Part shown: positions 43,917 to 53,028 of the stretch, piece by piece
Layout: the number at the start of each line of letters is the position of its first letter
How positions within the stretch are numbered: the stretch's first letter is position 1
From: JAVVHH01 sp963835135
GTDB taxonomy: Bacteria > Pseudomonadota > Alphaproteobacteria > Acetobacterales > Acetobacteraceae
Assembly: GCA_963835135.1 (NCBI GenBank)
Contig: CAWIEF010000005.1
Span: forward strand, 124,001 to 188,000
Direction: 5' to 3'
Length of the DNA stretch: 64,000 bases
Notes under the pieces: model-generated
What the model was told of the DNA's origin: nothing
Databases searched by the model: none
What the model saw: the letters and a program-made list of their open reading frames with translations, nothing else
Program-made: the position numbers and the translations under genes

Positions 43917-45178
43917 GAGAGTGCCCGGGTCGAGGTGTTGAGATGATCGGCGTATCGGGCGCGCGTGCGCTCCGGGAACATCAGCAGCAGGCAGGCTGCC
44001 GCACCCACCAGCAGCATGGCAGCCGCCAGCGCCATCGCGTTGGCGTAGCCCGCCTGCGGCGTGGCGCCGCGGCCGACCACCCAGCCGGTGGCCGCGTTGG
44101 AGACGAGCGCGGCGAACGCGTTGGCGGAGTAGATCACCACGACCAGCCGGCCCCGCTGCACCGCGGGCGCCACCGCGGCCAGGGCGACCGGGCCGAAGAT
44201 GGTCGTCAGGCTTGGGGTCGCGAAGGCGATTCCGATCAGCACGATCTGCAGCGGGCCGGACGCGCCGGTCGCGAACAGGAGGGCCACACCGCTGGCCGCC
44301 AGCGCGGCGGCCGACGTGTAGGCATAGCTCACCCGTCCGCTCGCACGCCGCCGCTGCAGGAACTGGCAGAGGCCGGATCCGGCCAGGATCAGCGGAGACT
44401 GGAAGGCGAACACGCCCGAGATGATCCAGCCGACCGCATACGGCGAGTAGCCGAGGGCGACCTGCAGATAGGGCGGCAGCCAGATCGCCGACATGCCCAC
44501 GATCCAGTAGGACATGAACGACATCACCATGATGCCGATCACGGTCGGGTCCAGCCACAGCATGCGCTCGGGCACGCGCTGCCCGTCCGGCACTGCGGCC
44601 TGGACGGGCGCGGCATAGGGGCCCTCGCCGCCGACCAGTAGCCAGCCGATCGTCCACGCCAGCCCCAATCCGGCGCAGGTGAGGAAACCGTAGCGCCAGC
44701 CGTAGCTCTGGATCACGTAGGTCAGCACCGGGCTGCCGACCAGGAAGCCGACGCTGATCCCCTGCACGATGATCGCACTCGGGATGCTGCGGCGCTCCGG
44801 CGGAAACCAGTCATAGGCGGCGTGGAACGCGGTGGGCAGCCCCGGCCCCTCGCCCGCGCCAAGCAGGATCCGGCAGAGCGCGATCACCAGCAGCGAGTTG
44901 GTGAAGACGATCGGCAGCTGGGCGACCATCCACACCAGCGCCAGCGCCGTGATGACCCACTTGGTCCGGACCCGGCCGATCACGAACAGGCCGACCAGCG
45001 TGCCGGTGACCGAGAACAGCAGGAAGAACGCGCTGCCGATCAAGCCGAACATCTGCGGCGCGACGTGCAGCTCCTTCATGATCGACACGGCAGACAGGCC
45101 GAACACCAGCTTGTCGAAGAAGTTCAACGTCTGGAACAGGAACAGCATCAGCAGGATGAGGTTGGCGCGCGAGGTCAT
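43913..45178 (-). CDS. MFS transporter, anion:cation symporter type
   Basis: The 421-residue membrane protein has about 12 hydrophobic helices. GAGEGPGLPTAFHAAYDWFPPERRS after TM4 is typical of the organic-anion symporter group that takes up aromatic and sugar acids. It probably imports the substrate of the operon. It overlaps both neighbours by four bases (ATGA). Confidence 0.9.
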   Translation of the reverse strand: MTSRANLILLMLFLFQTLNFFDKLVFGLSAVSIMKELHVAPQMFGLIGSAFFLLFSVTGTLVGLFVIGRVRTKWVITALALVWMVAQLPIVFTNSLLVIALCRILLGAGEGPGLPTAFHAAYDWFPPERRSIPSAIIVQGISVGFLVGSPVLTYVIQSYGWRYGFLTCAGLGLAWTIGWLLVGGEGPYAAPVQAAVPDGQRVPERMLWLDPTVIGIMVMSFMSYWIVGMSAIWLPPYLQVALGYSPYAVGWIISGVFAFQSPLILAGSGLCQFLQRRRASGRVSYAYTSAAALAASGVALLFATGASGPLQIVLIGIAFATPSLTTIFGPVALAAVAPAVQRGRLVVVIYSANAFAALVSNAATGWVVGRGATPQAGYANAMALAAAMLLVGAAACLLLMFPERTRARYADHLNTSTRALS

Positions 45179-46698
45179 GCGGTGGCTCCCGTCAGCCGTC
45201 GGTGCAGCGTCGCCAGCATCGGCGCCGCGGCGTCGGCGTCCGGGATCACGCCATACACGTAATGATCCGGCCGCACGATGGCGCCGGCGCATGCATGGCG
45301 GCCGAACCAGCTGGCCAGGATGCCATCCCGCTCGGCAAGGCCGCTGCCACCCACGGCGACGGCGCGCAGGCTCGGGCACGCGGGCTGCCCAGCCCGGCGG
45401 CCATCCCAGACGATGCGCCATCCGGCGCCCGCTGCCTCGTCCATCCGCTTGGCGCCCGCTGGCGTCTCGACCCAGGGCTGTGGGAACAGCGTGCCGTTGG
45501 CCGGGTGCGGCTCGGGCGCCAACAGCCCGGCCGCGATCGGCGGGACGATCTCCTGCCGGGTCACCGTGGGCGCCTGCCCGCCACCCGACGCGATCAGCGC
45601 GGCGTCGCGGGCGCGGGCAGCGGCCGGGTCGCGCTCGCAGATGGCGTGGCCGATATGCTTGATGCGGTCGGTGAGGGTCTGCACGTGCAGCTTGCGCTCG
45701 GCCTCGTAGCTGTCCAGCAGCGCATCGGCGGCGCGGCCTTCCAGCACGGCGACCAGCTTCCAGACCAGGTTGGTCACGTCGCGGATGCCCTGGCACATGC
45801 CCTGGCCGATGAACGGCGGCTGCTGGTGCGCGGCGTCGCCGGCGAGGAACACCTGTCCGGCCCGCCAGCGCGCCGCTACCAGCGCGTGGAACCGGTAGCT
45901 GTTGGCCCGCCAGAGCGACCCGTCTTCAGGCGTCAGCCAGCGGGACAGCAGTCGCCAGACGACCGCCTCGGTCTCCATGACCCGCGGGTCCTCGCCGGGC
46001 AGCAGCATGATCTCCCACCGCCGGTGGTTGCCGGGGCCGACGATGTAGGTGCTGGGTCGGGCGGGCTCGCAATATTGCGCCGCATTGCGCGGCAGCTTGG
46101 CCAGGCCGGCCTCGTTGACCAGCGCGTCGATGACCAGCCAGGGCTCGTCGAACACCAGGTCCTCGAAGGCGATGCCGAGATGCTGCCGCACGCTCGACGA
46201 CGCGCCGTCACAGGCGATCACCGCCCGCGCCGTCACATCGTAGGGCGGGCCGCTCGGCGGCTGCAGCCACACCGTCACGACCCCGCCCTCTTGGTGCAAG
46301 CTGACGAATTCGACGCCGAGGCGCAGGTCCACGCTGGCGAAGCTCGCGGCGTGGGCGCGCAACGCCGCCTCGACCGGCGGCTGGGTGAACACCATCGACG
46401 GCACGTAGCCGAGCGGATAGGGCGGCTGCACCATGTCGACCCGGCGGATCAGTTGGCCCTCCACCCCGTAATGCTCGGAGGCCGGGAACGGCGCCACATG
46501 CGGCAGCACCTGCTCGGCGACGCCCATGTTCTGCAGCACGCGCATGATCTCGTGATCGATCGCGATCGCGCGCGGCTTGCCGTACACCGCCGTGCTGCGG
46601 TCGATCGCCAGCGTGCGCAGGCCGGCCTGCCCAAGCATGCCGGTGGCGATGGCGCCGGCCGGGCCGAAGCCGACGACGACGACGTCGAACTCGGTCAT
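45175..46698 (-). CDS. FAD-dependent aromatic monooxygenase (MhpA-like)
   Basis: The 507-residue group A flavoprotein hydroxylase has the N-terminal GFGPAG dinucleotide motif, an internal DG motif (ACDGASSSVRQ) and the GDAAH motif (FLAGDAAHQQPP) that binds the FAD ribityl chain. The closest family by appearance is 3-(3-hydroxyphenyl)propionate hydroxylase. With the adjacent extradiol dioxygenase it would hydroxylate a phenolic ring and so prepare it for cleavage. The exact substrate is unknown. Confidence 0.9.
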   Translation of the reverse strand: MTEFDVVVVGFGPAGAIATGMLGQAGLRTLAIDRSTAVYGKPRAIAIDHEIMRVLQNMGVAEQVLPHVAPFPASEHYGVEGQLIRRVDMVQPPYPLGYVPSMVFTQPPVEAALRAHAASFASVDLRLGVEFVSLHQEGGVVTVWLQPPSGPPYDVTARAVIACDGASSSVRQHLGIAFEDLVFDEPWLVIDALVNEAGLAKLPRNAAQYCEPARPSTYIVGPGNHRRWEIMLLPGEDPRVMETEAVVWRLLSRWLTPEDGSLWRANSYRFHALVAARWRAGQVFLAGDAAHQQPPFIGQGMCQGIRDVTNLVWKLVAVLEGRAADALLDSYEAERKLHVQTLTDRIKHIGHAICERDPAAARARDAALIASGGGQAPTVTRQEIVPPIAAGLLAPEPHPANGTLFPQPWVETPAGAKRMDEAAGAGWRIVWDGRRAGQPACPSLRAVAVGGSGLAERDGILASWFGRHACAGAIVRPDHYVYGVIPDADAAAPMLATLHRRLTGATA

Positions 46699-47597
46699 AC
46701 CGGTACCAGCCCGATCGCCAGTTGCGCGTGCTTGACGGCATCGCTCTTGGGCGGGGCGATCCCCCAATGGTCGGTGCGGCCCGGCGGCCACGTCCAGTCG
46801 CCCGGCCCACCGACGCGGTAGGTGTCGTCCACCTGCAGCACCTCGGCGGTGTATTCGATGACGATCCCGAACGGATCGATGAAATAGGCGAACACGTTGT
46901 CGCCGGGCCCGTGCCGTCCGACGCCCCAGCCGATCGGATACCCATGGTCGACCATGCGGCCGGAGCCGCGCATGACGCCTTCGAGCGAGGGCATCATGAA
47001 GGCGACGTGGTTCAGGCCGTTGACGGCCGCGTCGGCAATGACCACGGCATGGTGGTCGCTGTTGCAGCGGATGAACGCCATGATCTTCGAGCGGTCGGAC
47101 AAGCGGAAGCCGAGCGCGTCCGCGAAGAAGCGGGCGGCCGCATCGGTGTCGTCGCTGTTGATGTTGACGTGCGAGAGGCGCTCGGGTCGATCCTGCACAG
47201 GAGCGTCCGGGGTACGCGTCTCGTCGCCGACCACCAGCCGCAGCGTGCGGCCCTGCGGGTCCACCAGCGCGATCCCAAAGCCGCCGCCCGGCCAGCCGAC
47301 CGGACCCGGCGGCGACAGCACGCGTCCGCCCGCCGCGACCCCATCTTCCGCCGCGCGCTCGACCGCGTCGCGGGACGGCGCGCGGAAGGTGATCGACTGC
47401 AACGCCGCCGCTCCCTCGCGCAGCACGAGCACATGATGGTCGGCACCGGTCGCTCGCAGCACGAGCTCCGGGCCGGCATGGTCGACGGCGTTGAGGCCCC
47501 AAATCTCGGTATAGAAGCGCCGGGCCGCCGCGAGGTCCGGGACCATGAGGTCCACGCTGCGCAGCGCCACCGCATGCGCGCCAGGAACGGGCGTCAT
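46695..47597 (-). CDS. Extradiol (type I, VOC-fold) ring-cleavage dioxygenase
   Basis: The 300-residue protein has two glyoxalase/VOC domains as in catechol 2,3-dioxygenases. The three Fe ligands can be located in the C-terminal domain: His in RLSHVNIN, His in GLNHVAFM and Glu in VIEYTAEV. It would cleave a catechol-type ring next to the hydroxyls. The longer open frame upstream lacks family similarity, so ATG 47597, overlapping the amidohydrolase stop, is used. Confidence 0.9.
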   Translation of the reverse strand: MTPVPGAHAVALRSVDLMVPDLAAARRFYTEIWGLNAVDHAGPELVLRATGADHHVLVLREGAAALQSITFRAPSRDAVERAAEDGVAAGGRVLSPPGPVGWPGGGFGIALVDPQGRTLRLVVGDETRTPDAPVQDRPERLSHVNINSDDTDAAARFFADALGFRLSDRSKIMAFIRCNSDHHAVVIADAAVNGLNHVAFMMPSLEGVMRGSGRMVDHGYPIGWGVGRHGPGDNVFAYFIDPFGIVIEYTAEVLQVDDTYRVGGPGDWTWPPGRTDHWGIAPPKSDAVKHAQLAIGLVPV

Positions 47598-48604
47598 GCG
47601 GCAAGCCCGAGGAAGCGCCTGGCATTGTCTTGCAGGAGCAATTGCTGGAGCGCCGGGTCTGCCATTGCCGCGCGGATGCGTTCGGTCGGCGTGCTGTCGT
47701 GGAAGTTGAACGGGTAGTCGGTGCCGATCATCAGCTGGGTGGCGCCGAACTGCTCGACCAGGCGCCGCAGCGTTGCCGCGTCGAACACGAGAGTGTCGTA
47801 GTACAGCCGCCGCGCCTGCTCGACAGGCGACCCGGCGACCGCCGCGCGGACCGCCGGAAACACGCCGCACGCCTGCTCCAGCCGCGGCAGCAACAGGCCG
47901 AGCGTGCCGCCGCCATGGCTAAAGGCGATGCGCAGCCGCGGATGGTGCTGCAGCAGGTTGCCGGTGATCACTGAGGCGGCCGCCAAGCCGACATCGGTCG
48001 GATAACCCAACGCCTGCTGCAATGGCGGCGGCCCGACCAGCCGGTCCATCCCGGCCGGCCGCACGGCATGCACGAACACCGCCGCCCCGAGCGCTTCCGC
48101 CTCGGCAAAGAACGGCCGCAGCTCCGGCGCTCCGACCGGGCGGCCATTGACGTTGCTGCCGATCTCCACGCCGGCGAAGCCCGGCAGCGTCATCACCCGG
48201 TGCAACTCGACGATCGCCGCCTCGATGTCCTGCAGCGGCACCCCGCCCAGCGCCATCAGCCGGCCCTCCGACCCGGTCGTCATCTCGGCCATCTGATCGT
48301 TGACGTATTGAGTGAGTTGAACGCCCGCCGCCGCCGGCAGCCAATAGGAGAACAGCTCCGGCATGGGCGAGATCACCTGCAACGCGATCCCCATCGCGTC
48401 GAGGTCCGGCAGCCGCCGCGCCGCATCCCAGCATCTGTCCGACACGGTGCGATAGGCCTTGCCGTCGATCATGACATGCCGGTGGCACGCATGCGCCGGC
48501 GCCATCGAGGGCCAGCCGGCCAGGTCCGGCTGCGCCAGATAACGGGGGAAGTCGTGCGGCACGACATGAGCGTGGACATCGATACCGCATCGGCACTCAC
48601 TCAA
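47594..48604 (-). CDS. Amidohydrolase family protein, ACMSD-like
   Basis: The 336-residue TIM-barrel protein has the metal motif DVHAHVVP near the N-terminus, later metal His in VFVHAVRP and FSHGGGTLG, and Asp in GTDYPFNF. The family includes aminocarboxymuconate-semialdehyde decarboxylase, so decarboxylation of a ring-cleavage product is the favoured role. TTG 48604 is taken as the start because GGGAGG lies six bases before it; ATG 48622 is an alternative that adds six residues. It heads the operon and is divergent from a GntR gene. Confidence 0.86.
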   Translation of the reverse strand: MSECRCGIDVHAHVVPHDFPRYLAQPDLAGWPSMAPAHACHRHVMIDGKAYRTVSDRCWDAARRLPDLDAMGIALQVISPMPELFSYWLPAAAGVQLTQYVNDQMAEMTTGSEGRLMALGGVPLQDIEAAIVELHRVMTLPGFAGVEIGSNVNGRPVGAPELRPFFAEAEALGAAVFVHAVRPAGMDRLVGPPPLQQALGYPTDVGLAAASVITGNLLQHHPRLRIAFSHGGGTLGLLLPRLEQACGVFPAVRAAVAGSPVEQARRLYYDTLVFDAATLRRLVEQFGATQLMIGTDYPFNFHDSTPTERIRAAMADPALQQLLLQDNARRFLGLAA

Positions 48605-48739
48605 TGCAGTCCTCCCACCCATCCCATTCTTGGGCGAAAGAATTCTCTACAAACGTCAAAGAAGTCAATCAATTTTATAACATCGGTCGAATGCTGGGCG
48701 TGTGCTAGCGTAAGGGGCGCCAAACGCCTGTATGCTGAG
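48605..48739. promoter_or_regulatory. Divergent promoter region between catabolic operon and GntR gene
   Basis: This 135-base gap contains an AT-rich island (about 48640-48682) that stands out in very GC-rich DNA. On the plus strand TATAAC (48676-48681) is a fair -10 for the GntR gene, though its -35 is poor. On the minus strand TTGATT then, 17 bases on, TAGAGA could serve the catabolic operon. A FadR-type GntR site would be expected here; I do not see a clear one. Confidence 0.45.
48611..48616 (-). promoter_or_regulatory. Ribosome-binding site that favours a TTG start
   Basis: GGGAGG on the minus strand, six bases before TTG 48604, argues that the amidohydrolase begins at TTG and not at ATG 48622, whose upstream sequence has no comparable site. 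Confidence 0.55.
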
Positions 48740-49456
48740 ATGGTGCCCGCAACTCCATCCGCTCTGATCGGCAATCTCGGCCAGACGCAAGCGACCGGCG
48801 TCTACGACCGCTTGCGCCGTGATCTCCTGGCCGGGCTTCTGGCGCCGGGTCAACGCCTGACCGCGCGCTTGCTGATGGAACGGTACGAGGCCGGCCAGAC
48901 CCCGTTGCGCGAGGCGCTCAACCGGTTGTCATCCGAAGGATTGGTTGCCTTTCAGGACCAGCGCGGCTTCACCGTCGCGTCCGTCAGCGCCGAGGAACTG
49001 ACCGAGCTGACCGAAACCCGCTGCTGGGTCGAGGAGATCGCGCTACGCCGCTCGATAGCGGCCGCGACCCCGGCCTGGGAGGAGGAGCTCGTCGTGCTGT
49101 GCCACCGGCTGATCCGCACCACCCGCTCGGCCAGCAGCGAGGGCTACGCGGAAAACCTGGATTGGGAGGCGGTGCACCGCAGCTTCCACCGCGCGCTGCT
49201 CGCCACCTGCGGCTCGCGCCCGTTGCGGGCGTTCTGCGACCAATTGGCGGACCAGCTCTACCGCTACCGCCAGCTCTCCGTGCGCAAGATCTACCCGCGG
49301 CGCGATATCGACCAGGAGCATCAATCCATCCTGGCCGCGATCGTCCGCGACGACCCGGACGCGGCCGTGGCGGCGCTGCAATCGCACTACCGCGCGACCG
49401 CGCAAGTGATCCTGGCCGATTTACCGGCCGCGTTGGAGGCCAAGCCGGACCGATGA
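48740..49456 (+). CDS. GntR family transcriptional regulator (FadR/FCD type)
   Basis: The 238-residue protein has an N-terminal winged helix (about 18-85: GVYDRLRRDLLAG, then TPLREALNRLSSEGLV, then GFTVASVS) and a helical C-terminal FCD effector domain with metal-ligand-type His in HRSFHRALL and DQEHQSIL. Such regulators usually repress catabolic genes until an organic acid binds. Its divergent placement from the aromatic operon and its overlap with the amidase suggest it controls both. ATG 48740 is the first in-frame start after the intergenic region. Confidence 0.92.
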   Translation: MVPATPSALIGNLGQTQATGVYDRLRRDLLAGLLAPGQRLTARLLMERYEAGQTPLREALNRLSSEGLVAFQDQRGFTVASVSAEELTELTETRCWVEEIALRRSIAAATPAWEEELVVLCHRLIRTTRSASSEGYAENLDWEAVHRSFHRALLATCGSRPLRAFCDQLADQLYRYRQLSVRKIYPRRDIDQEHQSILAAIVRDDPDAAVAALQSHYRATAQVILADLPAALEAKPDR

Positions 49457-51102
49457 CACGACCCATCACCCTCGACACGCTCGCGGCCGCGGAGGCGTTG
49501 TTCGCCGTCGACTACACGCCGGCGGAGCGCGAGCAGATGCTCGACAACGTCGAGAGCCTGCTCGCCTCGGTCCTCGCGCGGCGGCAGATGAAGCTGACCA
49601 ACGATATGCCGATGGCCAGTCGCTTCGATCCGCGCCTGCCGCACACCGTCCTGCCCGGACCCGGCACGCTGCGGTTCAGCCAGATCGACGCCCCCTGCCC
49701 TGCCGGCGAGGACGACATCGCCTTCGCGCCGGTCACTCACCTCTCGCGCTGGATCGCCGATGGCGCGCTGACCAGCCGGCGGCTGACGGAACTCTATCTG
49801 CGCCGTATCGAGGCGCTCAACCCCAGCCTCTTGTGTTTCGCCATCGTGACGCCCGAGCGCGCGCTGGCGCAGGCCGACGCCGCGGACCGGGCGCTCGCGG
49901 GCGGCACGCATCTCGGGCCGCTGCACGGCATCCCCTACGGGCTGAAGGACCTGTTCGACACCGCCGGCATCGTAACCGGATGGGGCGCCGAGCCGTTCCA
50001 AGACCGGGTGCCCGAACGTGACGCCGCGATCGTGGCCAAGCTGGAGGCGGCAGGCGCCGTCCTGCTCGGAAAGACGACACTCGGGGCGCTGGCCTATGGC
50101 GACATCTGGTATGGCGGGCGCACCCGCAATCCATGGAACTTGAACGAGGGGTCGAGCGGCTCGAGCGCCGGGTCGGCTTCGGCGACGGCGGCCGGGCTGT
50201 GCGGCTTTTCGATCGGCACGGAGACGCTGGGCTCGATCACGTCCCCGAGCCAGCGCTGCGGCACCACCGGCCTGCGCCCCACCTTCGGCCGCGTGTCGCG
50301 TGCCGGCGGCATGGCGCTGTGCTGGTCGCTCGACAAGGTCGGCCCGATCTGCCGCGGCGCCGAGGACACCGCCATCGTGCTGGCCGCGCTGAACGGCTTC
50401 GACCCGGCCGACCGCGGATCGATCGACGTGCCGTTCTCCTTCGACGCGGGCGCTTCTCTACGCGGGATGCGCGTGGGCTTCATCCCCCAGGCGTTCAGCC
50501 AGGGCGCCACGGAGGTGGACGACGCGGCGCTCGATGCTGCGCGCCGGCTCGATGTCGAGATCGTCGAGGTCTCGCTGCCAGACCTGCCGTACAACGCCCT
50601 GATGAACGTGCTCTATGCCGAAGCGGCCGCCGCGTTCGAGGACCTCACCTTGTCCGGCCGCGACGACCTGCTGACCTGGCAGTCGCCCGCGGCCTGGCCG
50701 AACACGTTCCGCAAGGCGCGCTTCCTCTCCGCCGTCGACCACATCCAGCTCGACCGGCTGCGCTACCAGGTCATGCTCGCGCTGGATGGACTGTTCACGC
50801 AGGTCGATGCGCTGATCGGTCCCTTCGCGACCGGCCCGATGCTGGTCGCCAGCAACTTTACGGGACACCCCTGCCTGCATGTGCGCGCCGGGTTCCTCGA
50901 CTTGACCAACCGCGGCTATCCCGACCTCGGCAGCAGCCGCCTCACCACCGTCGACCCGGGCGACACCGGTCCCCGCTTTCGCGTGCCGCAGGGCATTTCG
51001 CTCTGGGGCCGGCTGTTCGAGGAAGGGCGCTTGGTGACCCTCGGGATCGCGCTCGAACGCGCGCTCGGGGTCGCCGACGAACGGCCGGGCTTCCCGCGCT
51101 GA
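49453..51102 (+). CDS. Amidase (amidase signature family)
   Basis: The 549-residue protein has the Ser-cisSer-Lys triad: K165 in YGLKDLFDT, the Gly/Ser-rich GSSGSSAGS (cis-Ser about 237-238), and the nucleophile S261 in GTETLGSI. About 95 residues precede the core, longer than in many amidases. It hydrolyses a C-N amide bond; in this setting it might release an aromatic acid or ammonia from an amide substrate. It overlaps the GntR stop by four bases. Confidence 0.92.
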   Translation: MTRPITLDTLAAAEALFAVDYTPAEREQMLDNVESLLASVLARRQMKLTNDMPMASRFDPRLPHTVLPGPGTLRFSQIDAPCPAGEDDIAFAPVTHLSRWIADGALTSRRLTELYLRRIEALNPSLLCFAIVTPERALAQADAADRALAGGTHLGPLHGIPYGLKDLFDTAGIVTGWGAEPFQDRVPERDAAIVAKLEAAGAVLLGKTTLGALAYGDIWYGGRTRNPWNLNEGSSGSSAGSASATAAGLCGFSIGTETLGSITSPSQRCGTTGLRPTFGRVSRAGGMALCWSLDKVGPICRGAEDTAIVLAALNGFDPADRGSIDVPFSFDAGASLRGMRVGFIPQAFSQGATEVDDAALDAARRLDVEIVEVSLPDLPYNALMNVLYAEAAAAFEDLTLSGRDDLLTWQSPAAWPNTFRKARFLSAVDHIQLDRLRYQVMLALDGLFTQVDALIGPFATGPMLVASNFTGHPCLHVRAGFLDLTNRGYPDLGSSRLTTVDPGDTGPRFRVPQGISLWGRLFEEGRLVTLGIALERALGVADERPGFPR

Positions 51103-51117
51103 GGCGCGAATCCCCGA

Positions 51118-52897
51118 TCAGTAGCCGCTCACGTCGACCAGCGTGAACCCCTGCCCGGTCAGCGCATCGAACTCTTCCTGATAGATCGGATTGGGCAAGC
51201 CGTGCCGCGCGACCAGCGGCGGTGTCGCGCTCTTTTCCCAGATCCCTGTGAACAGGGTTTGCGACCCAGCCTTGAAGCCGTTGACATGGACGAGGTGGAA
51301 CCCTTTGCCATTCATGTCATCGAAGGCCGCCTGATACTGCTCGCTGGTCAGGCCGTGGCGCGCAGCCCAGGGCGGCGAGGGCTCCTTGCGCCAGATCGCA
51401 GCGTAGCGTGGCTCCGCGCCGACCGCGTAACCATTGACCAGTTCGAGGCGAAACCCGTTGTTCAGGTTCTTGTCGAATTCCGCCTGATACTGCGCCGACG
51501 TCAGATTGTGGCGGGCGATCATCGCCGGCGGTGCATTCCGCTTCTCCCAGATTGCCGCGTAGAAGTCGGCGCCGCCGACGGTGTAGCCATCGACCCAAGC
51601 GAGCGTGAGCCCGGCCGCGGCGTTCTTGTCGAACTCCGCCTGATATTGGGCGGCGGTGAGGCCGTGACGGGCCGTGAGCGCGCCGCCCGGCTGTTTGCGC
51701 CAGATCGCGGCGAAGTGTGGCTGGCCGCCGACCTCGTAGCCGCTGACCGAGGTCAGGCGAAAGCCGTCGTTGAGGTGCTTGTCGAACTCGGCCTGATATT
51801 CGGCGCCGGTCAGGCCATGGCGGGCGATGAACGGGACCGGGCCGAGCTTGGTCCAGATCGCGGCGTAGTGGTCGGGGGAGTTCTGGGATACCCGAGAACT
51901 GGCTGATACGGCAGTCCGGGTCGTTCGGCAGCGGGCCGTTGGCGGTGAACCGTTCGGCGCACGCCTTGATGGCGTCGGCATGGGCGGCGTGCTCCGGGCT
52001 GAAGGCGACCTGGCCCAGGAGCATCCAGAGCGGTGAGGCGGCGGAATGGGGGTTCTGGCTCGCTTCGGGCTGGTCCCGGGTGGCGCGGATGCCGAAATCG
52101 CGGGCTGTGCCGCCGCCGCTGACGTTACTGACGCCCATGCGGTGGCATTGGTTGCAGGTGTTGTCGACCAACTGGTTGGCCGCGTTGCGGGCCATGGCGG
52201 TCACGCGATACGTCTTCCAGTCGGCGAATGTCTGGCCGACGAAGTAGTAGGGGTGGCCGACCGCATTGAACGAGCTGTCGCCGGCGCCGGGCAGCTTGTT
52301 CGGCCCGGTGATCTGCGAGAGGTACGGAGAGCGGATGATGGGTCCGTTGTCATGGCAGCCGGCGCAGCTCTCCTTTTTGGTGTCGGCGGGAGAGAGCCAT
52401 TCGCCCATCGCGACGGTCGGGGCGACAACGTTGTGGCTCAGTCCGGGGCGCGGACCTTCCTGGTAGAAGCAGGTCGCGCCGGTCTTGGTGTTGTGCTGGA
52501 TCACGGCGATGTCGCCGTATTGCCCGGCAGGATTCCCCTTCTTGCGGCAATGGGCGACGACGAACGCGTCGGGCTTGCGGACGAGGACATGAAACCGGCT
52601 GCCGGGGTCGCATTGCTCGTTGAGCCGATTGGGCCGGTCGCAGGTCAGGACGTGGGACGCGTTCGCGGGATCGAAGTGGGGATGAGTGACGGGAACGTCG
52701 GTGGCGGCAGGATCGTCGCAGTCGAAGGCGGGGACGGAAACGCCTGTCTCCACGTCACATTGCGCGGCAAACTGCTGGAGGTTGTCGTCGGCGATGGAGG
52801 GCGCGATGGTCAGGGCGGAGAGCACGACCGCCAGCCGGATCGGTGTCAGCCAACCAGCCGATGGATAGCGGCATCGATCGAGCGAGTTTTTCGCCAT
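51118..52897 (-). CDS. CxxCH heme-type protein fused to BTRD1-like tandem repeats, +1 frameshift
   Basis: A signal peptide (about 20-36) leads into a Cys-rich domain with two c-type heme motifs, CAGCH (178-182) and CNQCH (248-252). After a +1 shift at a run of five G (51874-51878) the frame continues into five units of about 45 residues, each with AAIW-x-K, ARHGLT, QYQAEFD and GF-L--V-GY, matching bacterial tandem repeat domain 1. Removing one base gives about 592 residues. The repeats probably form a surface beta-structure; the heme part suggests electron transfer. The upstream gap 52898-53028 holds a palindrome ATTGCGCAAT at 52951. Function is unknown. Confidence 0.8.
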
Positions 52898-53028
52898 GGG
52901 TGTCCTCCGGCGCTGACGCAGTTGGAGCCGAGCGATGTCGGATTGCCGCCATTGCGCAATCGTAGATTGAGCGGAACGATCCGATTTTGCAAGAATTAAG
53001 CTTGGGTTACCGGGATCGAGTTTAGCCC

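Noticed and set aside
45175..47625. An 816-residue fusion of extradiol dioxygenase and flavin monooxygenase
   Set aside because: The upstream part is the wrong frame of the VOC gene; the monooxygenase starts at ATG 46698, overlapping the VOC stop.
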